Shown: positions 32,086 through 40,510 of the stretch, piece by piece
How the letters are laid out: each line of letters begins with the position of its first letter
Numbering within the stretch: the first letter of the stretch is position 1
Source: JAKFEW01 sp036675505
GTDB taxonomy: Bacteria; Cyanobacteriota; Sericytochromatia; S15B-MN24; JAQBPE01
DNA: 64,000 nucleotides
Reading direction: 5' to 3'
Assembly: GCA_036675505.1 (NCBI GenBank)
Contig: JAKFEW010000103.1
Span: 1 to 64,000 of the forward strand
The notes under the pieces: generated by a model
Told to the model about the DNA's origin: nothing
What the model saw: the letters and a program-made list of their open reading frames with translations, nothing else
Databases searched by the model: none
Made by a program: the position numbers and the translations under genes

Positions 32086-33737
32086 TGCTTCACCCCGAGC
32101 AGGTTTCCGCCGAGGACGTCTTCGACGAGGGCGTCATCGAGGAGGCCGGCGCGCGCGTGGCCGACATCGCGAGCCGGGCGGCGGTCCACGACCGGTTCCA
32201 GTTCGAGGCCGGCATCGATTACGATCTGCTCGCCGGCGACCCGGGCGCGCGCAAGCGCTACGAGGTCGAAATGTACCTGTACGTGCCGACGGCGATGGGC
32301 ATCCGCTCGGACACCTATGCGCGCGACCGCTTCTGGGCCGACCTCACGAACCACCTGCGCCTGCGCACGCCGGACGTCGGCCGATGGGACGCGATCACGC
32401 CCGATGCCTGGTCCTTGCCGTCGCTGGAGCGCTACTTCGAGCACCACCTGCACCACGACGAGCGCCAGCGCCTGATCCCGCTCGTGGTGCAGGAAGCGAA
32501 GCTCTTCGGCTGTTTGCTGTACACCCAACTCAAGGCCCTGTCGGGCGATCACTCGCCGGGCGTGCCGCGCGAAGGCCTCCGCACGGACCAGCGCCTGGCC
32601 AAGGTGGTCGCGCTGCTCAAGGCTTATCGTCGGCTCTACATCGCGATCTTGACCGAGCAGCCGGTGATCGTCGATGACGAGGTGCGCCGCGCGCTCGGGC
32701 TGGTCGACGAATACCTTTCCTACCGCCTCGAGGCCAGCCTGATCACCTTCGTCGGTCGCGCCGAGCAGGGCACGGAGCCGGCCCGGCTCGCCGACGTGGC
32801 CCGCCAGGCGCTGAGCGACGAGATCAGCTACCGCCGCCTCGCGGGCTTCGTCTACATCGGCGGCGAGGCGTCGGAAGGCGCCAGCGCCGAGGCCTTCGCC
32901 TATCGCCTGGGCTTGCTCAAGAAGTTCGTGACGAGCGTGCTCTACCTCGACGTCGAGAGCGTCAAGAAAGAGGGCCTCTACAAGAACGCCGTGGCCGGCG
33001 CCGGCGCCGCGGTCGCGGCCGTCATCACGGCGATGGTCGATTTCCAGCGCTTCAAGGCCGTGGCTGCCAACGATTGGGGTTGGCGCGTGTTCGCCGTGGT
33101 GGGCATCGGCGTCTTCGCCTACGTGTTCCAGGACCGCATCAAGGACATCGCCCGCGAATGGTTCAACGATCGCCTCAAGCGCTACCTGCCGGATCACGAG
33201 CAACGCCTCCTGCACGCCCACTACGAAGAGGATGGCCGCGCTCATCGCGTGCTGATCGCGACCTGCCGGCAGTTCATGCGCTGGCTCAAGCCCCACGGCG
33301 TGCCACCCGAGATCCGCTACATCCGCGAGACCGGCTCGCGCGGCACGCTCGATCCGGACCGCAGCGAGGTGGTGATCCATTACTTCAAGCGGCTGGCGAT
33401 CCAGCCGAACGCGCTCGCGGCGGAACTCGCCCATGTGCGACTGATCCGCGACGTGGTGCGCTTCGACCTCTCCGAATTCCTCGTGAAGCTCGCGGACCCC
33501 AGCAAACAACTGGCCTACTTCCACGAAGAAGCCGGGGTCGTGACGGTGGAGGCGCCGAAGGTCTACCACCTCAACGCGGTCTTCCGGTATGCGGTGGTCG
33601 AGGAGCGCCCCGGCGCCCCGGCGCGGCACCGGGTAGCGTTCGAGCGCGCCCGGATCGTCGTCAATAAGCGCGGCATCTTGCGCATGGAGCAGGTCGTGCC
33701 GCGCGGGGATCTGGGCTACCACGAGGAGGACGGCTAG
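32085..33737 (+). CDS. Conserved membrane-associated protein, unknown function
   Basis: A 550-residue protein. The N-terminal part (YEVEMYLYVPTAMGIRSDTY, FWADLTNHLRLRTP) resembles, from memory, an uncharacterised proteobacterial family. Two adjacent hydrophobic segments near residues ~305-345 (GAAVAAVITAMV, FAVVGIGVFAYVF) form a hairpin anchor, with large helical cytoplasmic parts on both sides. A C-terminal beta-rich region ends in HRVAFERARIVVNKRG. The ATG overlaps the previous stop by one base and the next gene starts directly after its stop, so the three are co-translated. Confidence 0.8.
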   Translation: MLHPEQVSAEDVFDEGVIEEAGARVADIASRAAVHDRFQFEAGIDYDLLAGDPGARKRYEVEMYLYVPTAMGIRSDTYARDRFWADLTNHLRLRTPDVGRWDAITPDAWSLPSLERYFEHHLHHDERQRLIPLVVQEAKLFGCLLYTQLKALSGDHSPGVPREGLRTDQRLAKVVALLKAYRRLYIAILTEQPVIVDDEVRRALGLVDEYLSYRLEASLITFVGRAEQGTEPARLADVARQALSDEISYRRLAGFVYIGGEASEGASAEAFAYRLGLLKKFVTSVLYLDVESVKKEGLYKNAVAGAGAAVAAVITAMVDFQRFKAVAANDWGWRVFAVVGIGVFAYVFQDRIKDIAREWFNDRLKRYLPDHEQRLLHAHYEEDGRAHRVLIATCRQFMRWLKPHGVPPEIRYIRETGSRGTLDPDRSEVVIHYFKRLAIQPNALAAELAHVRLIRDVVRFDLSEFLVKLADPSKQLAYFHEEAGVVTVEAPKVYHLNAVFRYAVVEERPGAPARHRVAFERARIVVNKRGILRMEQVVPRGDLGYHEEDG

Positions 33738-35420
33738 TTGCAGGCGCTCGATCTCGCCACGGCCGCGGGCGGCCTCGGCCTCTACCTGCTCTCGCTGCGC
33801 GTGATGGCCTCGGCCTTCGATCGCTCGCTGGGGCGCTGGCTGCGGCCGCGCTTGCAGAGCGCGCTCGCGAGCCCGGCTCGCGCGCTCGGGCTGGGCGTCG
33901 TGATCGGCGCGCCGTCGGCGCCCGCGGCGATGGCGCTCTTGATAGCCGCGCTCGCGGCCGACCTGCTGGCGCTGGAACAGGCCGTGTTGGTGATGATCGG
34001 CACGACGGTCGGCTCGGTGGCGCGGGTCTGGACCGGCGCGCTCGCCCCTGTATGGCTCGGCCCGGTGCTCGTCGGCGCGGCGAGCGTGGGGCTGATCATC
34101 GCCCGCCATCCGCGCGCGCGGCACGGGCTGCAGGCCTTGCTGGGGCTCGGGCTGGCCTTCACCGGCCTCGAGCTCGTGAGCGCGGCGCTCGCCCCGATCG
34201 TGACCGACGAGATGGTCCGCGCGGGCCTTGCGGGTTGGGCTGGCATGGCCCTGGGCGAGCAGGTCCTCGACGTCGGGCTCGGCGTCCTGCTCGGCGTGTG
34301 CCTTCCGGCCGGCGGCGCGGTGATCGTGGCGCTCGACCTGGCCGCCCGGGGATCCCTGCCCGTGCCGGCAGCGTGCGCGCTGCTGCTGGGGGCGTCAATC
34401 GCCACCGCCACCTGGCCGGCCCTCGCCGCGCTGGAACACGGCCGCACGGCCCGCGCCCTCGCGGCGGCCCACGTCGGCGTGCGGCTCGTCGGCGCGCTCG
34501 CCGCCTTGCTGGCATTCCCCTTGCTGCTCGCGACGGCGAGCGGGGCCGCGGGCGGGTTGGGGCTGCGCGGGCCGGTCGCCGAGATCGGCGTGGCGGCCAC
34601 GATCTTCGCGCTCGCGAACGCGGCTGCCTGGCTGTGCTTCTTCACCTTCCTCTACGAGCCGCTGCGCCGCCTGCTGCCGGGCACCGGGGCCGCCGAGGGG
34701 CCGCTCGCGGCCGGCGTGCGCCGCATGCTCGTCAACGCGCCCGATCGGGCGCTCGCGGAGGTCTACAAGCTCGCGGGCTCGCTGCAGACCACGGCGAAGC
34801 GCCAGATCGACCGCGACCTCGGGATGATGGCCCAGGCCACGCCGGTGACGCCGGATCACAAGGCGATCGAGGACACCCGGCGCGAGATCGGGCAGGTGCG
34901 CGAGGCGGCCTACGGCCTGCTCCTGCCGCTGGCGCGCGGCACGCTTTCCCCCTCCCAGGCGGCGTCCGCGCAGCACTGGCTGCTCTTCATCAGCCTGGCG
35001 GACAAGCTCGTCCAGCAGGCGCTCGATCTGCGCGATCACCTCGAGCATGGGCTCGCCGTGGACGGCTACGTGCTGCCCCCGGCGATCGCCCGCTGCCTGC
35101 CGGACCTGCGCGACGTCTCCGACCAGCTCTGGCTCGCGATCTTGTTCCCGGAGCGGCAGGCGACGGGCGCCGCGATGGAGTTCCAGCAGGCGATGGCCAC
35201 GGAGATCATCCAGCTGCTCGACGACGCCTACTTCGAGTACCTCAAGACCTCGGACTACCGCAAGACCGACCAGAACGTCTGGATCCTCGACACGATCGCC
35301 CAGCTGCGCCACCTCAGCGAGTCGCTGTTCATGCTCTACAAGGCCGCGTTGGCCGGCGTCGAGGTCACGCGGGTGGTGCCCGGGCGATCGGCTGTTGGGC
35401 CCTCGTACGGCGCGTTGTAG
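33738..35420 (+). CDS. Na/Pi-cotransporter-like membrane protein with PhoU-like C-terminus
   Basis: The 560-residue protein starts at a TTG directly after the previous stop, with GAGGAGG upstream. About eight hydrophobic segments (~1-330) show the two inverted repeats of the NptA/PNaS family (LGLYLLSLRVMASAFDRSLG; LVMIGTTVGS and LLLGASIATA). A helical cytoplasmic PhoU-like domain follows (~335-540). The QSSS motifs that bind Na+/phosphate are missing: the corresponding positions read APSAP and LPAGG. Either the substrate differs or transport is lost and the protein acts as a sensor. Confidence 0.78.
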   Translation: MQALDLATAAGGLGLYLLSLRVMASAFDRSLGRWLRPRLQSALASPARALGLGVVIGAPSAPAAMALLIAALAADLLALEQAVLVMIGTTVGSVARVWTGALAPVWLGPVLVGAASVGLIIARHPRARHGLQALLGLGLAFTGLELVSAALAPIVTDEMVRAGLAGWAGMALGEQVLDVGLGVLLGVCLPAGGAVIVALDLAARGSLPVPAACALLLGASIATATWPALAALEHGRTARALAAAHVGVRLVGALAALLAFPLLLATASGAAGGLGLRGPVAEIGVAATIFALANAAAWLCFFTFLYEPLRRLLPGTGAAEGPLAAGVRRMLVNAPDRALAEVYKLAGSLQTTAKRQIDRDLGMMAQATPVTPDHKAIEDTRREIGQVREAAYGLLLPLARGTLSPSQAASAQHWLLFISLADKLVQQALDLRDHLEHGLAVDGYVLPPAIARCLPDLRDVSDQLWLAILFPERQATGAAMEFQQAMATEIIQLLDDAYFEYLKTSDYRKTDQNVWILDTIAQLRHLSESLFMLYKAALAGVEVTRVVPGRSAVGPSYGAL

Positions 35421-35458
35421 GGTGGTTCCGGAACGCTTTCGCGACGAGGAGGTGCGGG

Positions 35459-35710
35459 ATGGACGAGCGCGACGACCTGGAACTGGCGCGCGAGCTGCGT
35501 GAGGAGCCCGTGGAGTTCACATCGGAGCTGGGGTTGGCGCCTGCCCCGCCGCTCGAGATGGAAGAGGCGAACGATCCCGAGGGCTACGTGGGGCCCGACG
35601 GCCTGGCGGCGCCGCACGAGCAGCCCGCGGAGGTCCGTGAGCACTACGACGACGTCCTCGATCGCCTGCCGCGCGTCTCGCTCGACGACGTCGAGGAGCC
35701 AGGCGCCTAG
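35459..35710 (+). CDS. Small acidic protein, unknown
   Basis: An 83-residue, strongly acidic protein (Asp/Glu-rich throughout, ending LDDVEEPGA) with a good GAGGAGG site before the ATG at 35459. No cysteines, signal or membrane segment. It follows the transporter-like gene in the same direction and may be a partner of its cytoplasmic domain. Its stop overlaps the end of the convergent gene by 3 bp. Confidence 0.65.
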   Translation: MDERDDLELARELREEPVEFTSELGLAPAPPLEMEEANDPEGYVGPDGLAAPHEQPAEVREHYDDVLDRLPRVSLDDVEEPGA

Positions 35711-36135
35711 CGGCGGCGCCAGCCTTCCCAGAGGGGCCGGCCGTGCTCGTCGCGCAGGGCGATCGCCTCGTCCCCGCCGCGCACGATCATGCCGGCCACC
35801 AACGTTGCCGCCTTCGTCCCGCGCGAGCCGGTCACGGCGATCTTGTCGCCGCGCCGGAACTGGAACGGCTGGCGGTCCGACCACCAGGTCGGGCCGACGT
35901 GGACGGGCACCGTGCCCGCCGCGGTGCGCACGCGCAGCTGCACGCCGGCCACGCGCCCGCCGCCCGCGCGCGTGCGTACGACCGCCTCGACGGTGCCGAC
36001 GACGGTCTCGGTGCGCCGAGGGTCGTAGCCGTGGTCGGCGGTCCTGGCTGCGGCGGCGCCGGCGGGTGCCGCCACGATCAGGCCGGTCGCCACGGCGAGG
36101 ACGGCGAGCAGCCGCCCGATCAATCGAACGCGCAC
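35707..36135 (-). CDS. Exported OB-fold-like protein
   Basis: A 142-residue protein with signal peptide MRVRLIGRLLAVLAVATGLIVAAPAGA (start GTG 36135, GGAGGAG site 6 nt upstream; the ATG at 36150 has no ribosome site and would include it as coding). The mature part YDPRRTETVVGTVEAVV, VPVHVGPTWW, KIAVTGSRGTK and IALRDEHGRPLWEGWRRR matches a small family of exported beta-barrel proteins often annotated as DNA-binding or hypothetical. Function unknown. Confidence 0.75.
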   Translation of the reverse strand: MRVRLIGRLLAVLAVATGLIVAAPAGAAAARTADHGYDPRRTETVVGTVEAVVRTRAGGGRVAGVQLRVRTAAGTVPVHVGPTWWSDRQPFQFRRGDKIAVTGSRGTKAATLVAGMIVRGGDEAIALRDEHGRPLWEGWRRR

Positions 36136-36175
36136 GGGAATCTCCTCCATCGGCCGGAATGATCGGCTGTCTGCC

Positions 36176-36204
36176 AGTATAGGAATGAGCCCTCGGTCGA
36201 TGAA
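36176..36204 (-). promoter_or_regulatory. Promoter for the exported OB-fold-like gene
   Basis: On the minus strand TATACT (36181-36176) as -10, with a weak TTCATC (36204-36199) 17 nt upstream. The start near 36169 gives a ~34-nt leader with the GGAGGAG site. Confidence 0.45.
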
Positions 36205-36332
36205 CGGTCGATCTGGACGAAATCGCTCGGCCGTACTTACGCGGTCGAAGATCTCCCGCTTGGGAGGAAACCGGTCTCGCGGGGAACAATGTGGGGAGGG
36301 CCCGAATCGCTCGTGAGGCCCATCCGACGCGC

Positions 36333-38141
36333 ATGACCCTCTCTTTCGAACTCGACCAAGACCATTCCGACCTCGAGCAGCGCTGGGATCTGGCGCGGCT
36401 TTACCTCTCGCCGTCCGATCCCCGCATCGACGCCGATCTGAAGGCGTCGCGGCGCAAGGCGCAGAAGCTGCGCTCCAAGTACCTCGGCAAGGTGGCGGAG
36501 CTGTCGCCGGCCGAGGCGCGCAAGCTGATCGACGGCCTCGACGAGATCGCGGGCCTGCTGAACAAGCTCTTCGGCTACGCTTACCTGCTCTTCTCGGCCG
36601 ACACGCAGACCGAGGACAACAAGAAGCTCTACGCCCGCATCCAGGGCGAGGTCCCGGACATCAAGAACGAGACGGTGTTCTTCGACCTCGAGCTGCAGCG
36701 CATGCCGGAGAACGCCTACCAGAAGCTGTTGCGGGCGCCCGAGATCGCCGAGTACCAGGACCACCTTGGTAGGATCCGCCGCGTCGCAGCGCACTCGCTC
36801 GACGAGCTGGCCGAGAAGATCATCACGCTCAAGGACGCGACGGGCGCGCAGGCCTGGACGCAGCTTTACTTCGAGACCACGGCGGACTTTCGCGTGAAGC
36901 TCGACTTGCCGGGTCAGGCCGAGGAGATGACGCTGTCGCAGGCGTACGCCGTTCGCGAGACCGGCGCCCGCCACGAGCGCAAGGCGGCCTTCGACGAGAC
37001 GCTCAAGCTCCACGCCGAGCACGCGCGCAGCCTCACCTTCGTCTTCAACGCGCTCTTCGAGAACTGGCGCCACATGATGGGCCTGCGCAACTACGACCAC
37101 CCGCTCGCGCCGCTTTTGATCGAGGAGAACCTCGGCCCGCAAGTGATCGAGACGCTGCTGCAAACGGTCGAGGGCAATTACGACCTCGTCCACCGCTACT
37201 ACCGGGCCAAGGCGCAGGTGCTCGAAATCCATGACTTCGCGGGCCACGACATCCGCGCGGGCTACGGCGGGGCGGGCTCGTTCATCTCGTTCGAGGAAGG
37301 CCGCGACATCGTCCTCGACACCTGGGACAGCTTCGACCCCGATCTCGGCGCGATCGCGCACGGCTTCTTCGAGGACCGATACATCGACGCCCTCTCGCGT
37401 TCCGGCAAGCGTGCCGGCGCTTACTGCCTGAGCTCGGGCCCGATCTTCCATCCCTTCCTGTTCCTGAATTACAACTACACGCTGAAAGACGTCATCGTGA
37501 TGGCCCATGAGATGGGCCACGGCGTGCACAACGTGGTCGTCGCCGACCACCAGACGCTCACGAACTGCGACCGGGTCACCATGTTCATGGAGACGCCCTC
37601 CACCTTCGCCGAGACGCTCACGTTCCAGCGGTTGCTGGCGCGCGAGGTGAACCCCGAGGTGCGCCGCCAGCTGCTCGGCAGCCAGATCGAGGCCGCGATC
37701 CTCAAGATCTACAAGTCGGTGGCGGTGACGCGCTTCCAGCTCAACGCGTACGAGCGCCGCAAGAACTCGGTGGTGCCGTCCTCCGAGTATTGCAGGCTCT
37801 GGGGCGAACAGCTCGACGCGATGTACGGCGACGCGGTGGGCCGTGGCGAGTGGGACGACTGGGAGTGGGTCACCTTCCACCACACCCTGAACTACCCCTT
37901 TTACGACTACGCCTACTCCTTCGGCCAGCTGCTGGTTTACGCGCTCATGCGCAAGTACCAGGAAGAGGGCCAGGCCTTCGTGCCGCAATACATCAAGCTG
38001 CTCGAAGCGGGCACGTCGATCACCATCGGTCCGTTGCTCGAGATGGTGGGCGTCGACCTCAACGACCCGGCCTTCTGGCAGGCCGGCATCAACTACCTCG
38101 GCGAGATGGTGGCGGAGTTCGAGGACTCCGTCATGTATTAG
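36333..38141 (+). CDS. Oligoendopeptidase F-family (M3B) metallopeptidase
   Basis: Cytoplasmic zinc endopeptidase of 602 residues that degrades short peptides. The active site is HEMGH (H392, E393, H396) with the downstream third ligand in METPSTFAETLTFQ, and the FHHTLNYPFYDYAYSFGQL segment conserved in PepF. The ATG at 36333 is preferred; an upstream in-frame start at 36291 adds a basic stretch. Followed after 3 bp by the GDSL gene. Confidence 0.93.
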   Translation: MTLSFELDQDHSDLEQRWDLARLYLSPSDPRIDADLKASRRKAQKLRSKYLGKVAELSPAEARKLIDGLDEIAGLLNKLFGYAYLLFSADTQTEDNKKLYARIQGEVPDIKNETVFFDLELQRMPENAYQKLLRAPEIAEYQDHLGRIRRVAAHSLDELAEKIITLKDATGAQAWTQLYFETTADFRVKLDLPGQAEEMTLSQAYAVRETGARHERKAAFDETLKLHAEHARSLTFVFNALFENWRHMMGLRNYDHPLAPLLIEENLGPQVIETLLQTVEGNYDLVHRYYRAKAQVLEIHDFAGHDIRAGYGGAGSFISFEEGRDIVLDTWDSFDPDLGAIAHGFFEDRYIDALSRSGKRAGAYCLSSGPIFHPFLFLNYNYTLKDVIVMAHEMGHGVHNVVVADHQTLTNCDRVTMFMETPSTFAETLTFQRLLAREVNPEVRRQLLGSQIEAAILKIYKSVAVTRFQLNAYERRKNSVVPSSEYCRLWGEQLDAMYGDAVGRGEWDDWEWVTFHHTLNYPFYDYAYSFGQLLVYALMRKYQEEGQAFVPQYIKLLEAGTSITIGPLLEMVGVDLNDPAFWQAGINYLGEMVAEFEDSVMY

Positions 38142-38144
38142 CGT

Positions 38145-38879
38145 TTGCCAAGCCCGGTGCCGACTTCCCTGCTCCTCGTCGCCTCCCTTACGCTCAATGC
38201 GGTGCTCGTGGGGGCCGCGGCCGCCTTCGTGGCCTCGCGCGGCGGCGTCGGCTACCTGCGGGCGCGCCTCTCGCCGAAGGTCCCCGCGGCGATCACCGAT
38301 ACCCAGATGTCCGCCCACTGGAGGAGCCGCGTCAGCATGCACGCCCTCACGCCGATCGCCCCCGGCGACGTCGTCCTGCTCGGCGACAGCCTGACGGAGT
38401 GGGCCGACTGGGTCGCCCTGCTCGGCGACGCCAGCCTCCGCAACCGCGGCATCGCCGGCGACACCGTGGAAGGCGTCCAACGCCGCCTCGACCCGATCAT
38501 CGCCGCCCGGCCGCGCATGATCGTCTTGATGATCGGCATCAACGATTTGCTGAACAGCGCGACCCCTCAGGCCGTCCTCGCGGGCCTACGCGTCCTGATC
38601 GCGCGCATCCGCGCCGAGGCGCCCGCGACACGCCTGCTGGTGCTCAGCCTGTTGCCCGTCGAGCCGCACGCGATCGGCGTCCGCCACAACCCGCGGGTCG
38701 CCGCCGTGAACTCAGGGTTGGCCCCGATCGCCCGCGAGGCCGGCGCCGAGTGGCTCGACCTGTGGCCGCTCCTGGGCGGCGACGCCGGGCTCGATCGCCG
38801 CTACACGTATGACGGCCTGCACCTGAATGGGGAGGGCTACGGCGTCTGGGCGGAGGCCCTGCGGCCCCACCTGCCGTGA
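38145..38879 (+). CDS. SGNH/GDSL-family hydrolase with N-terminal anchor
   Basis: A 244-residue esterase/lipase-like protein. After a hydrophobic N-terminus (LLLVASLTLNAVLVGAAAAFV), SGNH blocks are present: LLGDSLTEW (S82), NRGIAGDTV, MIGINDLL and YDGLHLNGEGYGVW (D223, H226). The TTG at 38145 is the first start after PepF; a GTG at 38157 is an alternative. It probably acts on lipid or acylated carbohydrate at the envelope. Confidence 0.85.
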   Translation: MPSPVPTSLLLVASLTLNAVLVGAAAAFVASRGGVGYLRARLSPKVPAAITDTQMSAHWRSRVSMHALTPIAPGDVVLLGDSLTEWADWVALLGDASLRNRGIAGDTVEGVQRRLDPIIAARPRMIVLMIGINDLLNSATPQAVLAGLRVLIARIRAEAPATRLLVLSLLPVEPHAIGVRHNPRVAAVNSGLAPIAREAGAEWLDLWPLLGGDAGLDRRYTYDGLHLNGEGYGVWAEALRPHLP

Positions 38880-38897
38880 GCGGCCGTCAGGGGCCGC
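38880..38897. terminator. Short GC hairpin between convergent genes
   Basis: GCGGCC and GGCCGC form a 6-bp stem over the stop codons of the GDSL gene and the repeat lipoprotein. No T-tract in either direction, so only a weak candidate for a shared terminator. Confidence 0.3.
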
Positions 38898-40497
38898 CGA
38901 TCAGGATCGTCGGGGGCTGAGCCGGCGACGCGTACCCGCCCGGCGTAAGGTCGAGGGTGCCCACCGGCTCGATCTCCTCTTCGTCGTCCTCGGCGCCGTC
39001 ACTGCCGCCGCTGCCGCCGGATGTGACCGACTCGCCGGTCGCCTCCGGCGCCGGCGTGGCTTGCGGCGTGGCTGCGGGCGTCTGGCCCGCCGGGGCGGGG
39101 GTCGCCTCGGGCGTGGCGTTCGCCTCCGGCGTGGCGTCCGGAGCGGGGGTGGCGAAGAGGATCTGCTCGATGACGAGCAACGACTCGACCAGCTCGGGCC
39201 GCAGCACCGTCCAGCCCTGGAGGATCTCGCGCGCCCTGGCGGGCTCGTCGATCGCGTCGACGATCGGGGCATCGAGGAGCTCCTTCGGCAGCGACCGCGG
39301 GTTGATCTCGCGGATCAGCGGCGTGAGCCTCGCGACGGCTTCGCGCCACTGCTCGGGCCGGACGTCGTCACGGCGGGTGCCGTTCGCGAGCACCAGCGCC
39401 TCGAGGATGACGGTCGTGGCGAGCGTCACGTCGGCCTCGACCACCTGGCGATCGGCCGACGCGAAGGTCTTGAGGAACAGGTCGTCGCGGTCCTCGGCCG
39501 AGACGTTCGCGAGGGGGGCCGGGTCGTCGGTGCCCGCCGGTGCGGGCGTGGCTGCCGCGTTTTCCTCGCCAGGCAGTGCGATGCCGATGACCAGCGGGTT
39601 CGCCAGGTCATTGAAGGACTCGCCCTGCCTGGGCGAGGGCGTCCCGCCTCCGGTCTGGGTGAGGCCATAGGTTCTGGCGGACAGGGCGGCGGACTCGTCG
39701 CCCACGACCACTGTCACGATGTAGCGCGCGCCGCCCGGCACCGCCGGAATGGTGTAGTGGCCGTCGGCGTCGGTGAAGGTCGCCGGGATGTCGATGGCCT
39801 GGCCCCCCGCGTCGGTCAGCAGCACGCGGGCGCCCACGACCGGCGTCTGCGCGATCGGGCTCATCTCGATGGCATTCAGCTTGCGGCGCGGCGCGGCATC
39901 GAGGCGGTAATTGCCGCCGCCAGCCGCCACCATGTTGCCGCCACCCGCGGCCACCATATTGCCGCCGTTGTTCACGATGACGTTGCCCCCACCGGCCGCC
40001 ACCATGTTGCCGCCGCCCGCGGCCACCATCCGGGCGCCGAACTGGACGAGGTTGCCGCCGCCCGCGGCCACCATGTTGCCGCCACCGGCCGCCACCATGT
40101 TGCCGCCGTTGTTCACGATGACGTTGCCCCCACCGGCCGCCACCATATTGCCGCCCGCATTGCCGACGATGTTGCCGCCCGCGTTTCCAACGATGTTGCC
40201 GCCCGCGTTGCCGACGATGTTGCCGCCACCCGCGGCGACCATGTTGCCGCCGGCGGCGGCGATGATGTTGCCCGAGCCGGCGGCTACGATATTGCCGCCG
40301 CCTGCCGCCACGAGCCGCGAGGGCGCGGAGACGAGGCCGGTGAGGGTGACGAAGGCGGGCGCGGGTGGCAGGGTCGGGGCGCCGGCCGGCGCGCCGGCGG
40401 GCTGCGTGACCCTGCCAGGCACCGGCTTGGACGGGTTGCAAGCGGAGGCCGCGACCAGGGCGAGCGTCAGGGCGACGGTGGGGAGGTAGCGGCGCAT
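38887..40497 (-). CDS. Octapeptide-repeat (GGN-type) lipoprotein with regulatory-like beta-sandwich
   Basis: A 536-residue lipoprotein: signal peptide with lipobox ASAC (C20), then LTGLVSAPS (residues ~52-60), 16 octapeptides of the type MVAAGGGN / IVGNAGGN / VIVNNGGN plus one 7-residue unit (62-196), then YRL and a carboxypeptidase-regulatory-like domain (VVGARVLLTDAGG, TDADGHYTIPAVPGG). A helical domain (~310-450) and an acidic Pro/Ala/Thr-rich tail follow. The repeat should form a beta-solenoid-like rod. It is the last gene of the leftward lipoprotein operon, 13 nt after the preceding stop. Confidence 0.82.
   Translation of the reverse strand: MRRYLPTVALTLALVAASACNPSKPVPGRVTQPAGAPAGAPTLPPAPAFVTLTGLVSAPSRLVAAGGGNIVAAGSGNIIAAAGGNMVAAGGGNIVGNAGGNIVGNAGGNIVGNAGGNMVAAGGGNVIVNNGGNMVAAGGGNMVAAGGGNLVQFGARMVAAGGGNMVAAGGGNVIVNNGGNMVAAGGGNMVAAGGGNYRLDAAPRRKLNAIEMSPIAQTPVVGARVLLTDAGGQAIDIPATFTDADGHYTIPAVPGGARYIVTVVVGDESAALSARTYGLTQTGGGTPSPRQGESFNDLANPLVIGIALPGEENAAATPAPAGTDDPAPLANVSAEDRDDLFLKTFASADRQVVEADVTLATTVILEALVLANGTRRDDVRPEQWREAVARLTPLIREINPRSLPKELLDAPIVDAIDEPARAREILQGWTVLRPELVESLLVIEQILFATPAPDATPEANATPEATPAPAGQTPAATPQATPAPEATGESVTSGGSGGSDGAEDDEEEIEPVGTLDLTPGGYASPAQPPTILIGGP
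39910..40314 (-). repeat. In-frame array of 17 GGN-type repeat units
   Basis: 405 bp encoding residues 62-196. Within it a 96-bp block is duplicated: 40051-40146 and 39910-40005 encode identical 32-residue segments and share a ~47-bp identical half, offset by 141 bp. The array expanded both by single units and by multi-unit duplication. Confidence 0.92.
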
Positions 40498-40510
40498 GGC
40501 GGCGGGGTTC

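Noticed and set aside
39910..40314. Regular repeat array that could be mistaken for CRISPR
   Set aside because: Units are 24 bp, contiguous without spacers, in frame, and encode a consistent octapeptide.
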